NCBI RefSeq assembly: GCF_000092065.1
Contig: NC_009369.1
Coordinates: 124,001 to 188,000, forward strand
Source of the DNA: Ostreococcus lucimarinus CCE9901
Taxonomy: Eukaryota > Chlorophyta > Mamiellophyceae > Mamiellales > Bathycoccaceae
Direction of reading: 5' to 3'
Length of the DNA: 64,000 nt
Shown here: in pieces, positions 25,774 to 34,887 of the stretch
Layout of the letters: the number at the start of each line of letters is the position of its first letter
Position numbering within the stretch: position 1 is the first letter of the stretch
Notes under the pieces: model-generated
What the model saw: the letters and a program-made list of their open reading frames with translations, nothing else
Told to the model about the DNA's origin: nothing
The model's database searches: none
Program-made: the position numbers and the translations under genes

Positions 25774-28700
25774 TCAGAAGAACTTCTTCACGAGATGACG
25801 CTTTAAAACCTCGGATGAACACGAAGGACACTTGCCAGGACCTTTTGGCTTGACGAGACGAAGCCAACAGGCGTAGCACGCGATGTGCTTGCAGGTGGAC
25901 GCCTCGAAGGGCTTGTCGCACGTGGCGCCGCAGGCGACGCACGCGCGAGGAGGAGCGACGACAGCCAAGCCGGGAGGGGCGCCAGCGGCGGATTTCTGAG
26001 CCTTGACTTTTTCTTGACGCTCTATCAGAGCGCGGCGATGCTTTTCGTAGATGGGCTTGTGCGCCGCAGGGACGAATTCGCCGAAGAGGGCGTACAAGCC
26101 TTTCGGGTTCTCCGGCGCCTTGAGCACGCGACTGGCGACGCGAAGGAGGTCACCAATATCGAACGCCTCGGTCTTCACTTTGTCAAGCTCGGCGATGAGT
26201 TCGTCGTAGGAATCACACGAGAGTTCAAGACGCGCACGACGCATAAAAAGCTTGGTACGATCTGCGCTCGGCGGCGCCTCGTTTTGATCGCTCGCGCTCG
26301 CCGAGTCCTTCTCATTCTGCTGCCCACTCGTCTTTGAGAGCTGAAGGAGAAGGGTCGACCTTTTCATCGCCTCTTGCGTTTTTTTACCATGCTTTTCGCG
26401 GAAGATTTCTGCTGCCGTCGTTTGAAGCGGGACTTTTTGCTTTGACACAAGCATAAACTTTTGGCGAGCCACTTCGTCTTCGCCACCACCTTGGTCCTTC
26501 GTGAATTGACGAACGAGCGACGTGATCGACGTACCCGCTTGCGTGAAATCTTGTTTGTTCTGTGACTTTTTCACGAAAGCAGCGCCCGAGGTTTTTGGTT
26601 TCACCTGCGCGATATCGACGAATTTGGCGGGCGCGGCGGCTTTCACCTTTGCGCCCGCTCTCGCGTGCTCTTGGAAGAATTCCTTCAAGCCGTGCACAGC
26701 ACTGTGAAACACCGAGTGCACTTGCACTGACGGTCGAAGCCAAAGTGAAAGTTGATTTCGCGCGTTTTCGTTCGCGAAACGCTCGTCGGCAAGGATAACG
26801 GCGCCGAAGTCATCCTTGTGGCGAATGACACGCCCAAGCGCCTGGTTCACTGCGCGCATCGCGGTTTGAGAGTACCACTCGTTCCCAGAGTACGCACCCC
26901 CGTTGTCCGCTTTTCGCTTATCCAAATACGTTCGCTTGTGCATCACGAGTGGATCCTTCGCGCCCGCGTACGGAATACCAGTGAGAATCACGCCACGGCA
27001 CGCCTTGTCTGCGAAATCGATGCCTTCGCTCAGCTTACCCCTACACACGGCGAAGAACGCCGCACCGCGCCTCGAATCCTCTTCAAGCGCCTTGTTGTAG
27101 CTATCGTAGCACGCATGAAATTCATCTGCATTGCTTGGCTCAACCAAGCACGTTTTGTTCGTCTCGAGCTGGTTCCAAAGCCCAGTCGATCTCCAGTGAT
27201 TGACGCACGAGTGCATGACGCCGTACGACGGAAAGAACACGAGCAATCCATCGGGTACGATTCTTGCCGTACTTAAAATCACGCTCCCTATCTCTGTCTT
27301 ATACTCGCGCGTATCGCGAAATCTAAATGAGCTGTTCAGCACGCCGTTATTCGGCCCGTGCGTGACGACTCCGCCCCAAACTTGATTCCTTTTGATCACG
27401 TGCGGATTCTCCAAGCGCACGGGAAAATCCAATGCGAGCTCTGACGCGAAAGATTCCATGGGGGAGAGCGTACCAGAGGCAAGCAAAAATGTTCCAACGC
27501 CTTTATCGATCAGTGCCTTGAGGCAAAGACCTGGAAAGAAGCACCAGTACGACAACGTCGGCCCGGCGCGCGCGCGATTGCTTGTCTTAAACTTCTCCAT
27601 ATCCGGCCCAAGTCTCGTGACGAAATACTGCTCATATCGATGCACGAATATCCTCTCTATGAAATTACCGATTTCCATTAACGGTGTTTCGTTTTGTGTC
27701 GGCTGCGCCATGAAATCGCTCCCGAGTTGCACCGTCCGCGAAGCGCTCTTAATGAGCTTTGTGATGTGCTCGTAAGTATCCGCCGTGATGTTCAACTCGG
27801 CGAGAATAACGTAGATGAACGCGCCGTCACCAATACGCTCGCCGAGACCTCCTTCGTGCTTGGCGTTCGGCGCCTTGGCCGCCTCACGACAAATACTATC
27901 GAGCAACCCTTCGAGTTGCACCAACACGCCCGTTAACATTTTAAAATCTTCACCCTTGAACGCCGCAGCGTCCTTGTCCATCCCTCTGCTAAAAAGTTGC
28001 AAATCTGCCTCGCTCACGATTCCTTCCCCGCTAGTGTCTTCTAAAGTCAACTTTGTCTCGTAAGCTCTCTCCGATTCCTTGATGGCTTTCGCCAATTTCG
28101 CCGCGGTGAGGGAATAACTCATGCTATCAGAAGCGCTCGACTCGAGGTTGTGCGCCTCGTCCACGATAATCACCGCGTTCTCCCACGCGATTTCCAATCC
28201 TTTGCGCACGCTCTCATCGAGCAGGTAATTATAAGGCATAAAAATTATCTCCGCCTCCGCGCACTTCGTGCGGGCGAGATAAAACGGACACGGCCCCCTC
28301 GCCTTGGCCTTGGACACCAAATCCTCGATGTCTTGCACGCCGTCGCTGAATAAATCGAATCGCCCATCCCGCCCCTGCAGCGCCCGATCGAGCGTCACTT
28401 TCGCCCCACACTTTTGCTGCTGCACCAATTTAGCGCATCTATTTTTCTGTTCCGTCCCATTCAACGCTCGAACGTCGTCCCGCGCGCACGCGTGCCGCCG
28501 ACTCGCGAGCGTCGTCGCGCGCGTCGTCGAATCAAACAATTTCAACTCTCGCACCACTTGATCCACCTGCGAGTGCGTCCTCGTCGCGTACACAATCACC
28601 GGCGCGCGCGTGCGCTCCTTTTTTTCCACGTCATCCACGAACTCCCGTCCCGACGTCCCCGCGACGTCGTCGGCGTCTCCGGCGCCGCCTCGCCCATCTC

Positions 28701-29085
28701 TCACTTCCTCCCTAAATTTCCGCTTCCTTGCCCGTCCTTCGCTCCGCACGAACGCCAGCGCGCTCGCAAGCAAGCACAGCGTCTTCCCCGTGCCCGTGGG
28801 CGACTCCAAGAGCGCGTGTTCGCCGCGACACATCGCCAAGAGTGCTTTTTCCATGAAAACGAGCTGATTGTCGTACGCTTCGAACGGAAAGTCAACCGTG
28901 AACGCGCGCTTGTGCGCGATCTTGACCCCGTCCGCGGGCACGGTGATGGTGTACGAGTGCATCGTGCCCATGATGCGGCCGAGCGCGGCGGACGACGCCG
29001 CGCGCGCCGCGCGGCGGAGTGATGATGGAGAACGCGAAGGGACGACAGCTGGGGCGCGGCGTTTGAAATCGAAAGCGACGGACAT
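25774..29085 (-). CDS. RTEL1: RTEL1-type DNA helicase with C-terminal RING
   Basis: A 1103-residue superfamily 2 XPD-like helicase that unwinds telomeric loops and D-loops in the nucleus. Motifs in order: VDFPFEAYDNQLVFMEKAL, Walker A SPTGTGKTL at about 95, YATRTHSQVDQV, four iron-sulfur cysteines (RCAKLVQQQKC and PCPFYLARTKC), DEAH box VDEAHNLESSASD, LLASGTLSPMESF, GKLSEGIDFADK and AMRAVNQALGRVIRHKDD. After the helicase core comes a harmonin-N-like helical domain (LFMRRARLELSCDSYDELIAELDKV to LKAPENPKGLYALFGEFVP). It ends with a C4-type RING (CVACGATCDKPFEASTCKHIACYACWLR to GKCPSC). No clear PIP box is seen. The first ATG gives MSVAFDFKRR; MGTMHSYTITV at 28971 is an alternative. Confidence 0.93.
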   Translation of the reverse strand: MSVAFDFKRRAPAVVPSRSPSSLRRAARAASSAALGRIMGTMHSYTITVPADGVKIAHKRAFTVDFPFEAYDNQLVFMEKALLAMCRGEHALLESPTGTGKTLCLLASALAFVRSEGRARKRKFREEVRDGRGGAGDADDVAGTSGREFVDDVEKKERTRAPVIVYATRTHSQVDQVVRELKLFDSTTRATTLASRRHACARDDVRALNGTEQKNRCAKLVQQQKCGAKVTLDRALQGRDGRFDLFSDGVQDIEDLVSKAKARGPCPFYLARTKCAEAEIIFMPYNYLLDESVRKGLEIAWENAVIIVDEAHNLESSASDSMSYSLTAAKLAKAIKESERAYETKLTLEDTSGEGIVSEADLQLFSRGMDKDAAAFKGEDFKMLTGVLVQLEGLLDSICREAAKAPNAKHEGGLGERIGDGAFIYVILAELNITADTYEHITKLIKSASRTVQLGSDFMAQPTQNETPLMEIGNFIERIFVHRYEQYFVTRLGPDMEKFKTSNRARAGPTLSYWCFFPGLCLKALIDKGVGTFLLASGTLSPMESFASELALDFPVRLENPHVIKRNQVWGGVVTHGPNNGVLNSSFRFRDTREYKTEIGSVILSTARIVPDGLLVFFPSYGVMHSCVNHWRSTGLWNQLETNKTCLVEPSNADEFHACYDSYNKALEEDSRRGAAFFAVCRGKLSEGIDFADKACRGVILTGIPYAGAKDPLVMHKRTYLDKRKADNGGAYSGNEWYSQTAMRAVNQALGRVIRHKDDFGAVILADERFANENARNQLSLWLRPSVQVHSVFHSAVHGLKEFFQEHARAGAKVKAAAPAKFVDIAQVKPKTSGAAFVKKSQNKQDFTQAGTSITSLVRQFTKDQGGGEDEVARQKFMLVSKQKVPLQTTAAEIFREKHGKKTQEAMKRSTLLLQLSKTSGQQNEKDSASASDQNEAPPSADRTKLFMRRARLELSCDSYDELIAELDKVKTEAFDIGDLLRVASRVLKAPENPKGLYALFGEFVPAAHKPIYEKHRRALIERQEKVKAQKSAAGAPPGLAVVAPPRACVACGATCDKPFEASTCKHIACYACWLRLVKPKGPGKCPSCSSEVLKRHLVKKFF

Positions 29086-29157
29086 TCGGCTCGAACGGTC
29101 GATCGGTGCGGTGCGTTTCTCGATTGATATAGCTACGGTGAGTGCGAACGTGCGTCG

Positions 29158-30597
29158 CTAGAGGAAATCGGCGTATCGCGAGGTGAAGTCGCTCTTGCTG
29201 CGTTGGCACCACCCGCTCGAACTGCTGTCGCTCGGATTGACCACGATGTTGTTGTCGAAGTAGATGACGGATCCTGTTTCGAACTCTTCTTTTTCGTTGA
29301 TGATTTTCGGACGGTCGAGTCTCGCGAACCACGTGCCGAGAATCTTGTGAAAACGCCACGAGGAGGCGTGGAGCTCGTTCGCTGCGAGCAATTTGAGTCT
29401 GTCTCTGCCGTAATAGAACGTGAAAAACAAGGCGTCGCTATCGAGACGTTTGAAGAGCGCCGGGTTGTCCAACTGGCATCCGGGCGGTATGTCTCGAGGT
29501 GATCGCGGATACGACGATGGCGTCGCGATTTTACTCTTTTGCGGCGCCGACGCGGATTTCTTTGCGTTCTTCTCGCTCGATAACCGCCAATTCGCATCCG
29601 CGCTGAGTCCTTCGCGCGGAAGCTTGGCGCACGCGATTTCGAGCAAGCGATGGCTGACATGTCGGTCATTTATAACGACGCCGCGAATCGACACGCCCGA
29701 TGGAATATCGGCGTGTTCGAGAGCCATGGCACCGCCGCTCTCGGGCGAAATCTCACCGTACGCGTGTCCGCCGCGCGACAGTTCATCCAGGCTCAACAAT
29801 CCATTCCCGGGTAAATCGAAAATACACGCGTCCGGATGCATCCCGGTCGTAACCTTCGCGCGCGAAGTCGACGCAGACGACTTTTTCGGCGACGTCGCCT
29901 CGAATTTCGCCTGCAAACGATTTACCGCCGCGCCTTCGTCGCCGCCGTCCTCCGAGCGTTTCGGCTTCTTCGCCTGCGCCTCCGCCGGGGTCGAAGGCGT
30001 CGACGTCCCCGACGTCGACGCTTCATCTACCGCCGCTCGCATCGCGCCGTCTTTCCCCGGCGTTTCCAAACGCTCGACGTCCGCCTCGCTCGCCTCGGCT
30101 CCCGCCTCATCGTCGCCGTCGCCGTCCTTCGTCGCGTCCGCCGCCAAAACGCTCTCAAACCACCCGATATCCGCCGCGCACTCCCGCATCGCGTCCTCGA
30201 TCTTCGCCGTCACCGCGTCGTCGACGTCATTGTTTTCTCTGTATTCCATCAACTCCCGCACGAGGTCGCGCAGGCGCGCGATCTCTCGAGTCAACTCCGT
30301 CTGCCCGTTCGTTCGTCGATTCGACGCGATTTCTCTCGTCAGTCTCGTCGCCGTTGACCGACCCTCTCGTCACCGACGCGCCGCCGCGCGCCTTCGCGGC
30401 GACCATCGCGCGCTCGTTCGTCTCGAATCATCGTCCGCGATCGCGTCGCGCACCTCGGCGCGTCGACGCGCGGCGTCGTCGTCGGCGGCGTTCGTCTCGC
30501 GAATCAGCTCGACCGCGCGCGCGGCGTGTTCGCGACACCCATCGATGCGCTTCGTTCGGCTCTGTATCTCCGCCGCGTGTCGTCCGGGAAGCGTCAT
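29158..30597 (-). CDS. NOT2/3/5-domain protein (CCR4-NOT complex), one intron
   Basis: A 428-residue protein from exons 30454-30597 (MTLPGRHAAEIQSRTKRID) and 29158-30300. The intron is 153 nt, starts GTGCGC, ends GCAG and is phase 0. The exon 2 frame has no ATG before the conserved part. The C-terminal NOT box is clear: LFKRLDSDALFFTFYYGRDRLKLLAANELHASSW, RFHKILGTWFARLDRPKIIN, ETGSVIYFDNN and GWCQRSKSDFTSRYADFL, closest to NOT3/NOT5. The N-terminal half is helical, charged and short, without the long NOT3 coiled-coil. It should dock in the CCR4-NOT deadenylase. RTEL1 starts 72 bp downstream of its stop, same strand. Confidence 0.85.
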
Positions 30598-30943
30598 GCG
30601 CGCGCGATTCGGTCGCGCGCGCGCGCGCGCGGCGCGTCGCGGTCGGCGGCGCCGCGCGCGTCGATGAGTGGCGATTTTGACGCGCCGAGAGACGAACAGA
30701 CACTTCGACGCCGACGCCGCGGCGCGTCGACCGGAACGAAGGGCGATATCATACAAATTTATCGTAACACTCGACGCGGGCGCTTCGCGAGACGCGACGA
30801 TCGAGCGCGGTCGTCGTCGACCCGCGCGCGCGTTCGCGGCGTCAGCCGTGCGAACAAACTTTACGCGCGCGAGCGTCACCTCGCCGCGCTCGATCGTCGC
30901 GCCGTCGCGCGAGTCGCCCTTCGCGTCGTTCGCGTCGCTCGCG
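30598..30943. other. Intergenic region between NOT-box and Rdx-like genes
   Basis: These 346 bp lie between the NOT-box gene start and the Rdx-like gene stop, both minus strand. The sequence is GC-rich and open in several frames without family signatures. If the Rdx-like gene is a selenoprotein, its SECIS element would have to be here. I tried one TGA-AAA-TGA arrangement near 30835-30880, and its helix pairs poorly. Confidence 0.4.
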
Positions 30944-31402
30944 TCACCCGCATCCGGCGCCCGAGGACGCGTCGCCCGTCAACCCTAAATCATCCGCGCT
31001 CAGCTCGCGCTCGAGGGCCTCGATGATCTCCAGCGCGCTCGGCGGTCGGCCTCGCGAGAGCGCGCTGAACGCGGCGTCCTTCGCGCGCGCCCCCTCGAGA
31101 TCCGCCTCTCCCGACCCATCGTCCAGGCTGTCGCACACCACCACCTCGAACGCCCCCGGTCGAGGTCCCGCGTCGCCGACGACGCGCGCGTCGTTGCCGT
31201 CCACCATCAATCGCGGGAACGCGTCCTCGACGGCGTCGGCGACGGCGAGAAATGCATTTAAATGCTTCCCTTCGTCGTATTCGACGTGAATCGTCCTCGG
31301 CGGCGCGTTCCCGAGCGCGCTTCGTCACGCGTACGCGCGGTAGACGACGCGCGCGCGAAGTCGCTCGCATCCGCGCCGCGCGAGCGCGCGGAGCGCGGAC
31401 AT
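30944..31402 (-). CDS. Rdx (SelW-like) thioredoxin-fold protein, in-frame TGA near the start
   Basis: A small gene whose conserved part reads TIHVEYDEGKHLNAFLAVA, DAVEDAFPRL, PRPGAFEVVVCDSLDDG and FSALSRGRPPSALEIIEALE. The strand order and the GxFEV and IIEALE blocks resemble the Rdx family of SelW, SelT and SelH; this is pattern resemblance only. The CxxC/CxxU active site of that family is replaced by DEGK. The nearest upstream in-frame ATG is at 31402 (MSALRALARRGC), but a TGA at 31325-31327 interrupts the frame. Either a 39-nt intron (31296-31334, GTACGC to GAG, phase 2 on both sides) removes it, or it is read as selenocysteine, or the protein starts lower at MVDGN. It ends GAGCG. It is divergent from the HDAC. 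Confidence 0.4.
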
Positions 31403-31465
31403 GACGACGTCGAAGCGGCGAAACGTCGCGCAGTGACGCTTTATCCGGGACACCGCGACGTCACG

Positions 31466-32500
31466 ATGACGCGCGTCGCGCGGCGGCTGCGACGCGCGAG
31501 CGCGACGCTCGCGCGCGCGATGACGTCGATGGTTCATCACTCCGCGACGCGGCACGCGCCGGGGGCGAACGGCGCGGTGCCCGTGGTGCATCACGCGAGC
31601 TACAGCAAACCAGTCATGCCGCGCGGGCACAGATTTCCGATGACTGTTTTCCAGCGCGTGCACGACATCCTGCGCGAAGAGGGCGTCATCGCGAGAGGGC
31701 AGACGAATTGCTTCGTCCCGGGACGCGCGCCGAGCGTGGACGAGCTGTGTCGAGCGCACGATGAAGATTACGTGAGAGACGTGCGCGCGAGCGCGCTGGA
31801 CGCGAAGCGCGAGAGAGAAATCGGACTGCCGTGGAGCGACGCGCTCGTGGAGAGAACGCTGATGGAGGTTTCGGGGACGATGCTGACGGTGGATTTGGCG
31901 ATGAAGGTGGGATTGTGCGTGAACACGGCGGGAGGGACGCATCACGCGCATCGCGATAGGGGGAGCGGGTTTTGCATCGTCAACGATTTGGCGGTGTCGG
32001 CGCTGAGGGCGATCGATTCGGGGGCGGTGTCGAGGGTGATGATTATAGATTTAGACGTGCATCAAGGCGATGGGACGGCGGCGATTTTAGCGAACGAACC
32101 GGGCGTGTTTACGTTTTCGGCGCACGCGAAGTCTAATTTTCCGGCGCGAAAGCAACAGAGCACGCGAGACGTCGAGCTGCCGCGCGGGATGACGGACGAC
32201 GCGTACATGGCCGTCGTCGCGGCGGCGATGCGAGAGTCTCTCGAAGACTTTCGGCCAGAGTTGGTGATTTACGACGCAGGCGTGGACGTGACGTCGAACG
32301 ACACACTCGGACATCTCGATCTCACCGTCGAAGGGCTGTATCGACGCGAGCGCATGGTGATGGACACCGTGCTCGGCGCCGGCATTCCCCTCGCGGGGGT
32401 CGTCGGGGGTGGGTACTCACCGGATATAGATGAGCTCGCGAGTCGTCACGCAGTCTTGCATCGCGTGGCGCGCGAAATGTTCGTCGATCACGGGTTGTAA
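31466..32500 (+). CDS. Histone deacetylase, class IV-like (HDAC11 type)
   Basis: A 344-residue zinc deacetylase from the ATG at 31466; longer frames upstream lack support. The first 30 residues are basic (MTRVARRLRRASATLARAMTSM) and could be an organelle or nuclear signal. The substrate pocket is complete: YSKPVMPRGHRFPM, GGTHHAHRDRGSGFCIVNDLAVSA with the His-His pair, IIDLDVHQGDGTA with the zinc-binding Asp and His, YDAGVDVTSNDTLG with the third Asp, and VVGGGYSPDIDELA with the catalytic Tyr. The NTAGGTHHA and GFCIVND blocks are typical of class IV and related bacterial enzymes. It removes acetyl groups from lysines. It shares a short divergent promoter with the Rdx-like gene, and GGGACAC occurs in that gap. 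Confidence 0.9.
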   Translation: MTRVARRLRRASATLARAMTSMVHHSATRHAPGANGAVPVVHHASYSKPVMPRGHRFPMTVFQRVHDILREEGVIARGQTNCFVPGRAPSVDELCRAHDEDYVRDVRASALDAKREREIGLPWSDALVERTLMEVSGTMLTVDLAMKVGLCVNTAGGTHHAHRDRGSGFCIVNDLAVSALRAIDSGAVSRVMIIDLDVHQGDGTAAILANEPGVFTFSAHAKSNFPARKQQSTRDVELPRGMTDDAYMAVVAAAMRESLEDFRPELVIYDAGVDVTSNDTLGHLDLTVEGLYRRERMVMDTVLGAGIPLAGVVGGGYSPDIDELASRHAVLHRVAREMFVDHGL

Positions 32501-32521
32501 ACTAAATTAATAGTATCGTAG

Positions 32522-33469
32522 TCATCCGGCATCTGTGACCCGTCGCCGTTCTTCGTCGATCTCCGGTAGCAACGCGTCCACGCGCGCCGCTCTGTGCGCT
32601 TCGTCATACAGTCGTCTGTGCTCTCGCCAGAAAGGCAAGATTTCGCGAAGGGAGACGTGCCCGCCGTCGGCGTCGTGTCGATGCCGATGTCGAGAAAGTG
32701 CGATTTCGAGACCGATTACCGCGTCGGCGTCCGGGAGAATCGGCATCGCTACTTTTTCCCAGGTGAGTCGTAGACTCTGCGCGTGTGGATGCTCTCGCTC
32801 AATCAGGAAGAGTATGACTTCCATGTTCCCATTTGACATGGCACAAAAGTACGTCTTCGCGTCCCAAGGACACCCGTGCTCGTGCGCGTACTTCAAACAC
32901 TCCAAATGTCCATAATTGGCGGCATACCAGCACGTCCACACGTTCCAAGGACACCCTTGCTCGTGTGCGTACTTCAAACACTCCAAATGTCCATTCTTGG
33001 CGGCATACCAGCACGTCTCCTCGTCCCAAGGACACCCGCGCTTGTGCGCGTACTTCAAACACTCCAACTGTCCATTCGAGGCGGCATCACGGCACGTCCA
33101 CACGTCCCAAGGACACCCGCGCTCGTGCGCGTACTTCAAACACTCCAAATGTCCATAACGGGCGGCATTCGCGCACGTCTTCGCGTTCCAAGGATACCCG
33201 AGCGCGCGCGCCTCTACGAGAAGGTCCAACCTCCCCACGGCGGCGCACGCACCAGACACAGTTCCTTGCGCATCCTCTTCCGGTCGTATACCGTCGTCCA
33301 AGGTGGCGATAGCATCCTCAATTGTGTTTCTATACAACCAGTCCACGTTTTCTTCCGCGATTGCCACGAGCGCGGCTCTCAAACGCGCCTGAACTTCACT
33401 CATGTGTGTCTCGCGAGTCGATGTGTGAGGACGCGCCGCCGATAGTCGCGCTCGACCACTCGATGACAT
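32522..33469 (-). CDS. Ankyrin-like 27-residue repeat protein, copy A (4 full repeats)
   Basis: A 315-residue protein from the ATG at 33469 (MSSSGRARLSAARP). Residues 1-98 are unique (MSEVQARLRAALVAIAEENV, then DDGIRPEEDAQGTVSGACAA). Four full repeats of 27 residues occupy 99-206 (32852-33175), each shaped like CWYAAKNGHLECLKYAHEQG, followed by CPWDxxT. A degenerate fifth (YFCAMSNGNMEVILFLIERE) and a unique C-terminal domain (LPDADAVIGLEIALSRHRHR) follow. This repeat is an ankyrin-like scaffold and probably binds protein. The base composition is visibly less GC-rich than neighbouring genes. It is the shorter member of a tandem pair; copy B has three more repeats. Function unknown. Confidence 0.9.
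   Translation of the reverse strand: MSSSGRARLSAARPHTSTRETHMSEVQARLRAALVAIAEENVDWLYRNTIEDAIATLDDGIRPEEDAQGTVSGACAAVGRLDLLVEARALGYPWNAKTCANAARYGHLECLKYAHERGCPWDVWTCRDAASNGQLECLKYAHKRGCPWDEETCWYAAKNGHLECLKYAHEQGCPWNVWTCWYAANYGHLECLKYAHEHGCPWDAKTYFCAMSNGNMEVILFLIEREHPHAQSLRLTWEKVAMPILPDADAVIGLEIALSRHRHRHDADGGHVSLREILPFWREHRRLYDEAHRAARVDALLPEIDEERRRVTDAG
32852..33175 (-). repeat. Four 81-bp tandem repeats in copy A
   Basis: Each unit encodes 27 residues with the core GHLECLKYAHExGCPWD. At the DNA level the block CACTCCAAATGTCCAT recurs every 81 bp on the plus strand. The units are close enough in sequence to allow slippage or unequal exchange. Confidence 0.85.
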
Positions 33470-33572
33470 TTTCAAGCGCGATCGTATCGTACGACGCGGC
33501 GATTCAGTGACGATAAACTAAACTAATCGTAGGTAGGGAGGTGCACGTTACATCATCGCGTCGTCATCGTCG

Positions 33573-34763
33573 TCATCCGGCATCTGTGACCCGTCGCCGT
33601 TCTTCGTCGATCTCCGGTAGCGACGCGTCCACGCGCGCCGCTCTGTGCGCTTCGTCATACAGTCGTCTGTGCTCTCGCCAGAAAGGCAAGATTTCGCGAA
33701 GGGAGACGTGCCCGCCGTCGGCGTCGTGTCGATGCCGATGTCGAGAAAGTGCGATTTCGAGACCGATTACCGCGTCGGCGTCCGGGAGAATCGGCATCGC
33801 TACTTTTTCCCAGGTGAGTCGTAGACTCTGCGCGTGTGGATGCTCTCGCTCAATCAGGAAGAGTATGACTTCCATGTTCCCATTTGACATGGCACAAAAG
33901 TACGTCTTCGCGTCCCAAGGACACCCGCGCTCGTGCGCGTACTTCAAACACTCCAAATGTCCATACTTGGCGGCATACCAGCACGTCTTCGCGTCCCAAG
34001 GACACCCTTGCTCGTGCGCGTACTTCAAACACTCCAAATGTCCATTCTTGGCGGCATACCAGCACGTCTCCTCGTCCCAAGGACACCCGCGCTTGTGCGC
34101 GTACTTCAAACACTCCAACTGTCCATTCGAGGCGGCATCACGGCACGTCCACACGTCCCAAGGACACCCGCGCTTGTGCGCGTACTTCAAACACTCCAAC
34201 TGTCCATTCGAGGCGGCATGCGCGCACGTCCACACGTCCCAAGGACACCCGCGCTCGTGCGCGTACTTCAAACACTCCAAATGTCCATTATTGGCGGCAA
34301 ATGAGCACGTCGACGTGTTCCAAGGACACCCGTTCTCGTGCGCGTACTTCAGACAGTCCAAATGTCCACCATCGGCGGCATCCATGCACGTCTTCTCGTC
34401 CCAAGGACACCCGTGCTCGTGCGCGTACTTCAAAATCCTAAAATATCCAGACGAGGCGGCATTCGCGCACGTCTTCGCGTTCCAAGGATACCCGAGCACG
34501 CGCGCCTCTACGAGAAGGTCCAACCTCCCCACGGCGGCGCACGCACCAGACACAGTTCCTTCCGCATCCTCTTCCGGTCGTATACCGTCGTCCAAGGTGG
34601 CGATAGCATCCTCAATTTCTTCTTCATACAAAGCGTTCACGTCTTCTTCCGCGATTGCCACGAGCGCGGCTCTCAAACGCGCCTGAACTTCACTCATGTG
34701 TGTCTCGCGAGTCGATGTGTGAGGACGCGCCGCCGATAATCGCGCTCGACCACTCGATGACAT
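33573..34763 (-). CDS. Ankyrin-like 27-residue repeat protein, copy B (7 full repeats)
   Basis: A 396-residue paralogue of copy A, ATG at 34763. N- and C-terminal parts are nearly identical to copy A; the N-terminal unique region differs by clustered changes (EEDVNALYEEEIED versus EENVDWLYRNTIED). Seven full 27-residue repeats lie at residues 99-287 (33903-34469), then the same degenerate unit. The extra repeats include CMDAADGGHLDCLKYAHENG and CSFAANNGHLECLKYAHERG. The size difference of 81 residues is exactly three repeats, so the pair differs by whole-unit gain or loss. The upstream flanks also match over about 50 bp, so the duplicated unit included part of the promoter. The copies lie head to tail about 100 bp apart. 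Confidence 0.9.
   Translation of the reverse strand: MSSSGRARLSAARPHTSTRETHMSEVQARLRAALVAIAEEDVNALYEEEIEDAIATLDDGIRPEEDAEGTVSGACAAVGRLDLLVEARVLGYPWNAKTCANAASSGYFRILKYAHEHGCPWDEKTCMDAADGGHLDCLKYAHENGCPWNTSTCSFAANNGHLECLKYAHERGCPWDVWTCAHAASNGQLECLKYAHKRGCPWDVWTCRDAASNGQLECLKYAHKRGCPWDEETCWYAAKNGHLECLKYAHEQGCPWDAKTCWYAAKYGHLECLKYAHERGCPWDAKTYFCAMSNGNMEVILFLIEREHPHAQSLRLTWEKVAMPILPDADAVIGLEIALSRHRHRHDADGGHVSLREILPFWREHRRLYDEAHRAARVDASLPEIDEERRRVTDAG
33903..34469 (-). repeat. Seven 81-bp tandem repeats in copy B
   Basis: Same 81-bp unit as in copy A. Two adjacent units near 34080-34245 are almost identical (both encode SNGQLECLKYAHKRG), the signature of a recent internal duplication. The unit at the 5' side, ASSGYFRILKYAHEHG, is the most diverged. 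Confidence 0.85.
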
Positions 34764-34887
34764 TTTCAAGCGCGATCGTATCGTACGACGCGGCGATTCA
34801 GTGACGATAAAGCGCTCGTGATTCTATAATCTATTCGAACGCGTCTACTTCTAGTCCTTCCGGCGCGCCATCGTCGCGACGGCGCGT

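Noticed and set aside
25432-25806. Plus-strand 124-codon frame between EPL1 and RTEL1
   Set aside because: It overlaps the 5' end of EPL1 and the 3' end of RTEL1 on the other strand, has no family signature and shows shadow-like composition.
30835-30880. Possible SECIS element downstream of the Rdx-like gene
   Set aside because: GTGA, an AAA and a second TGA occur in the right order on the minus strand, but the helix between them pairs poorly by eye.
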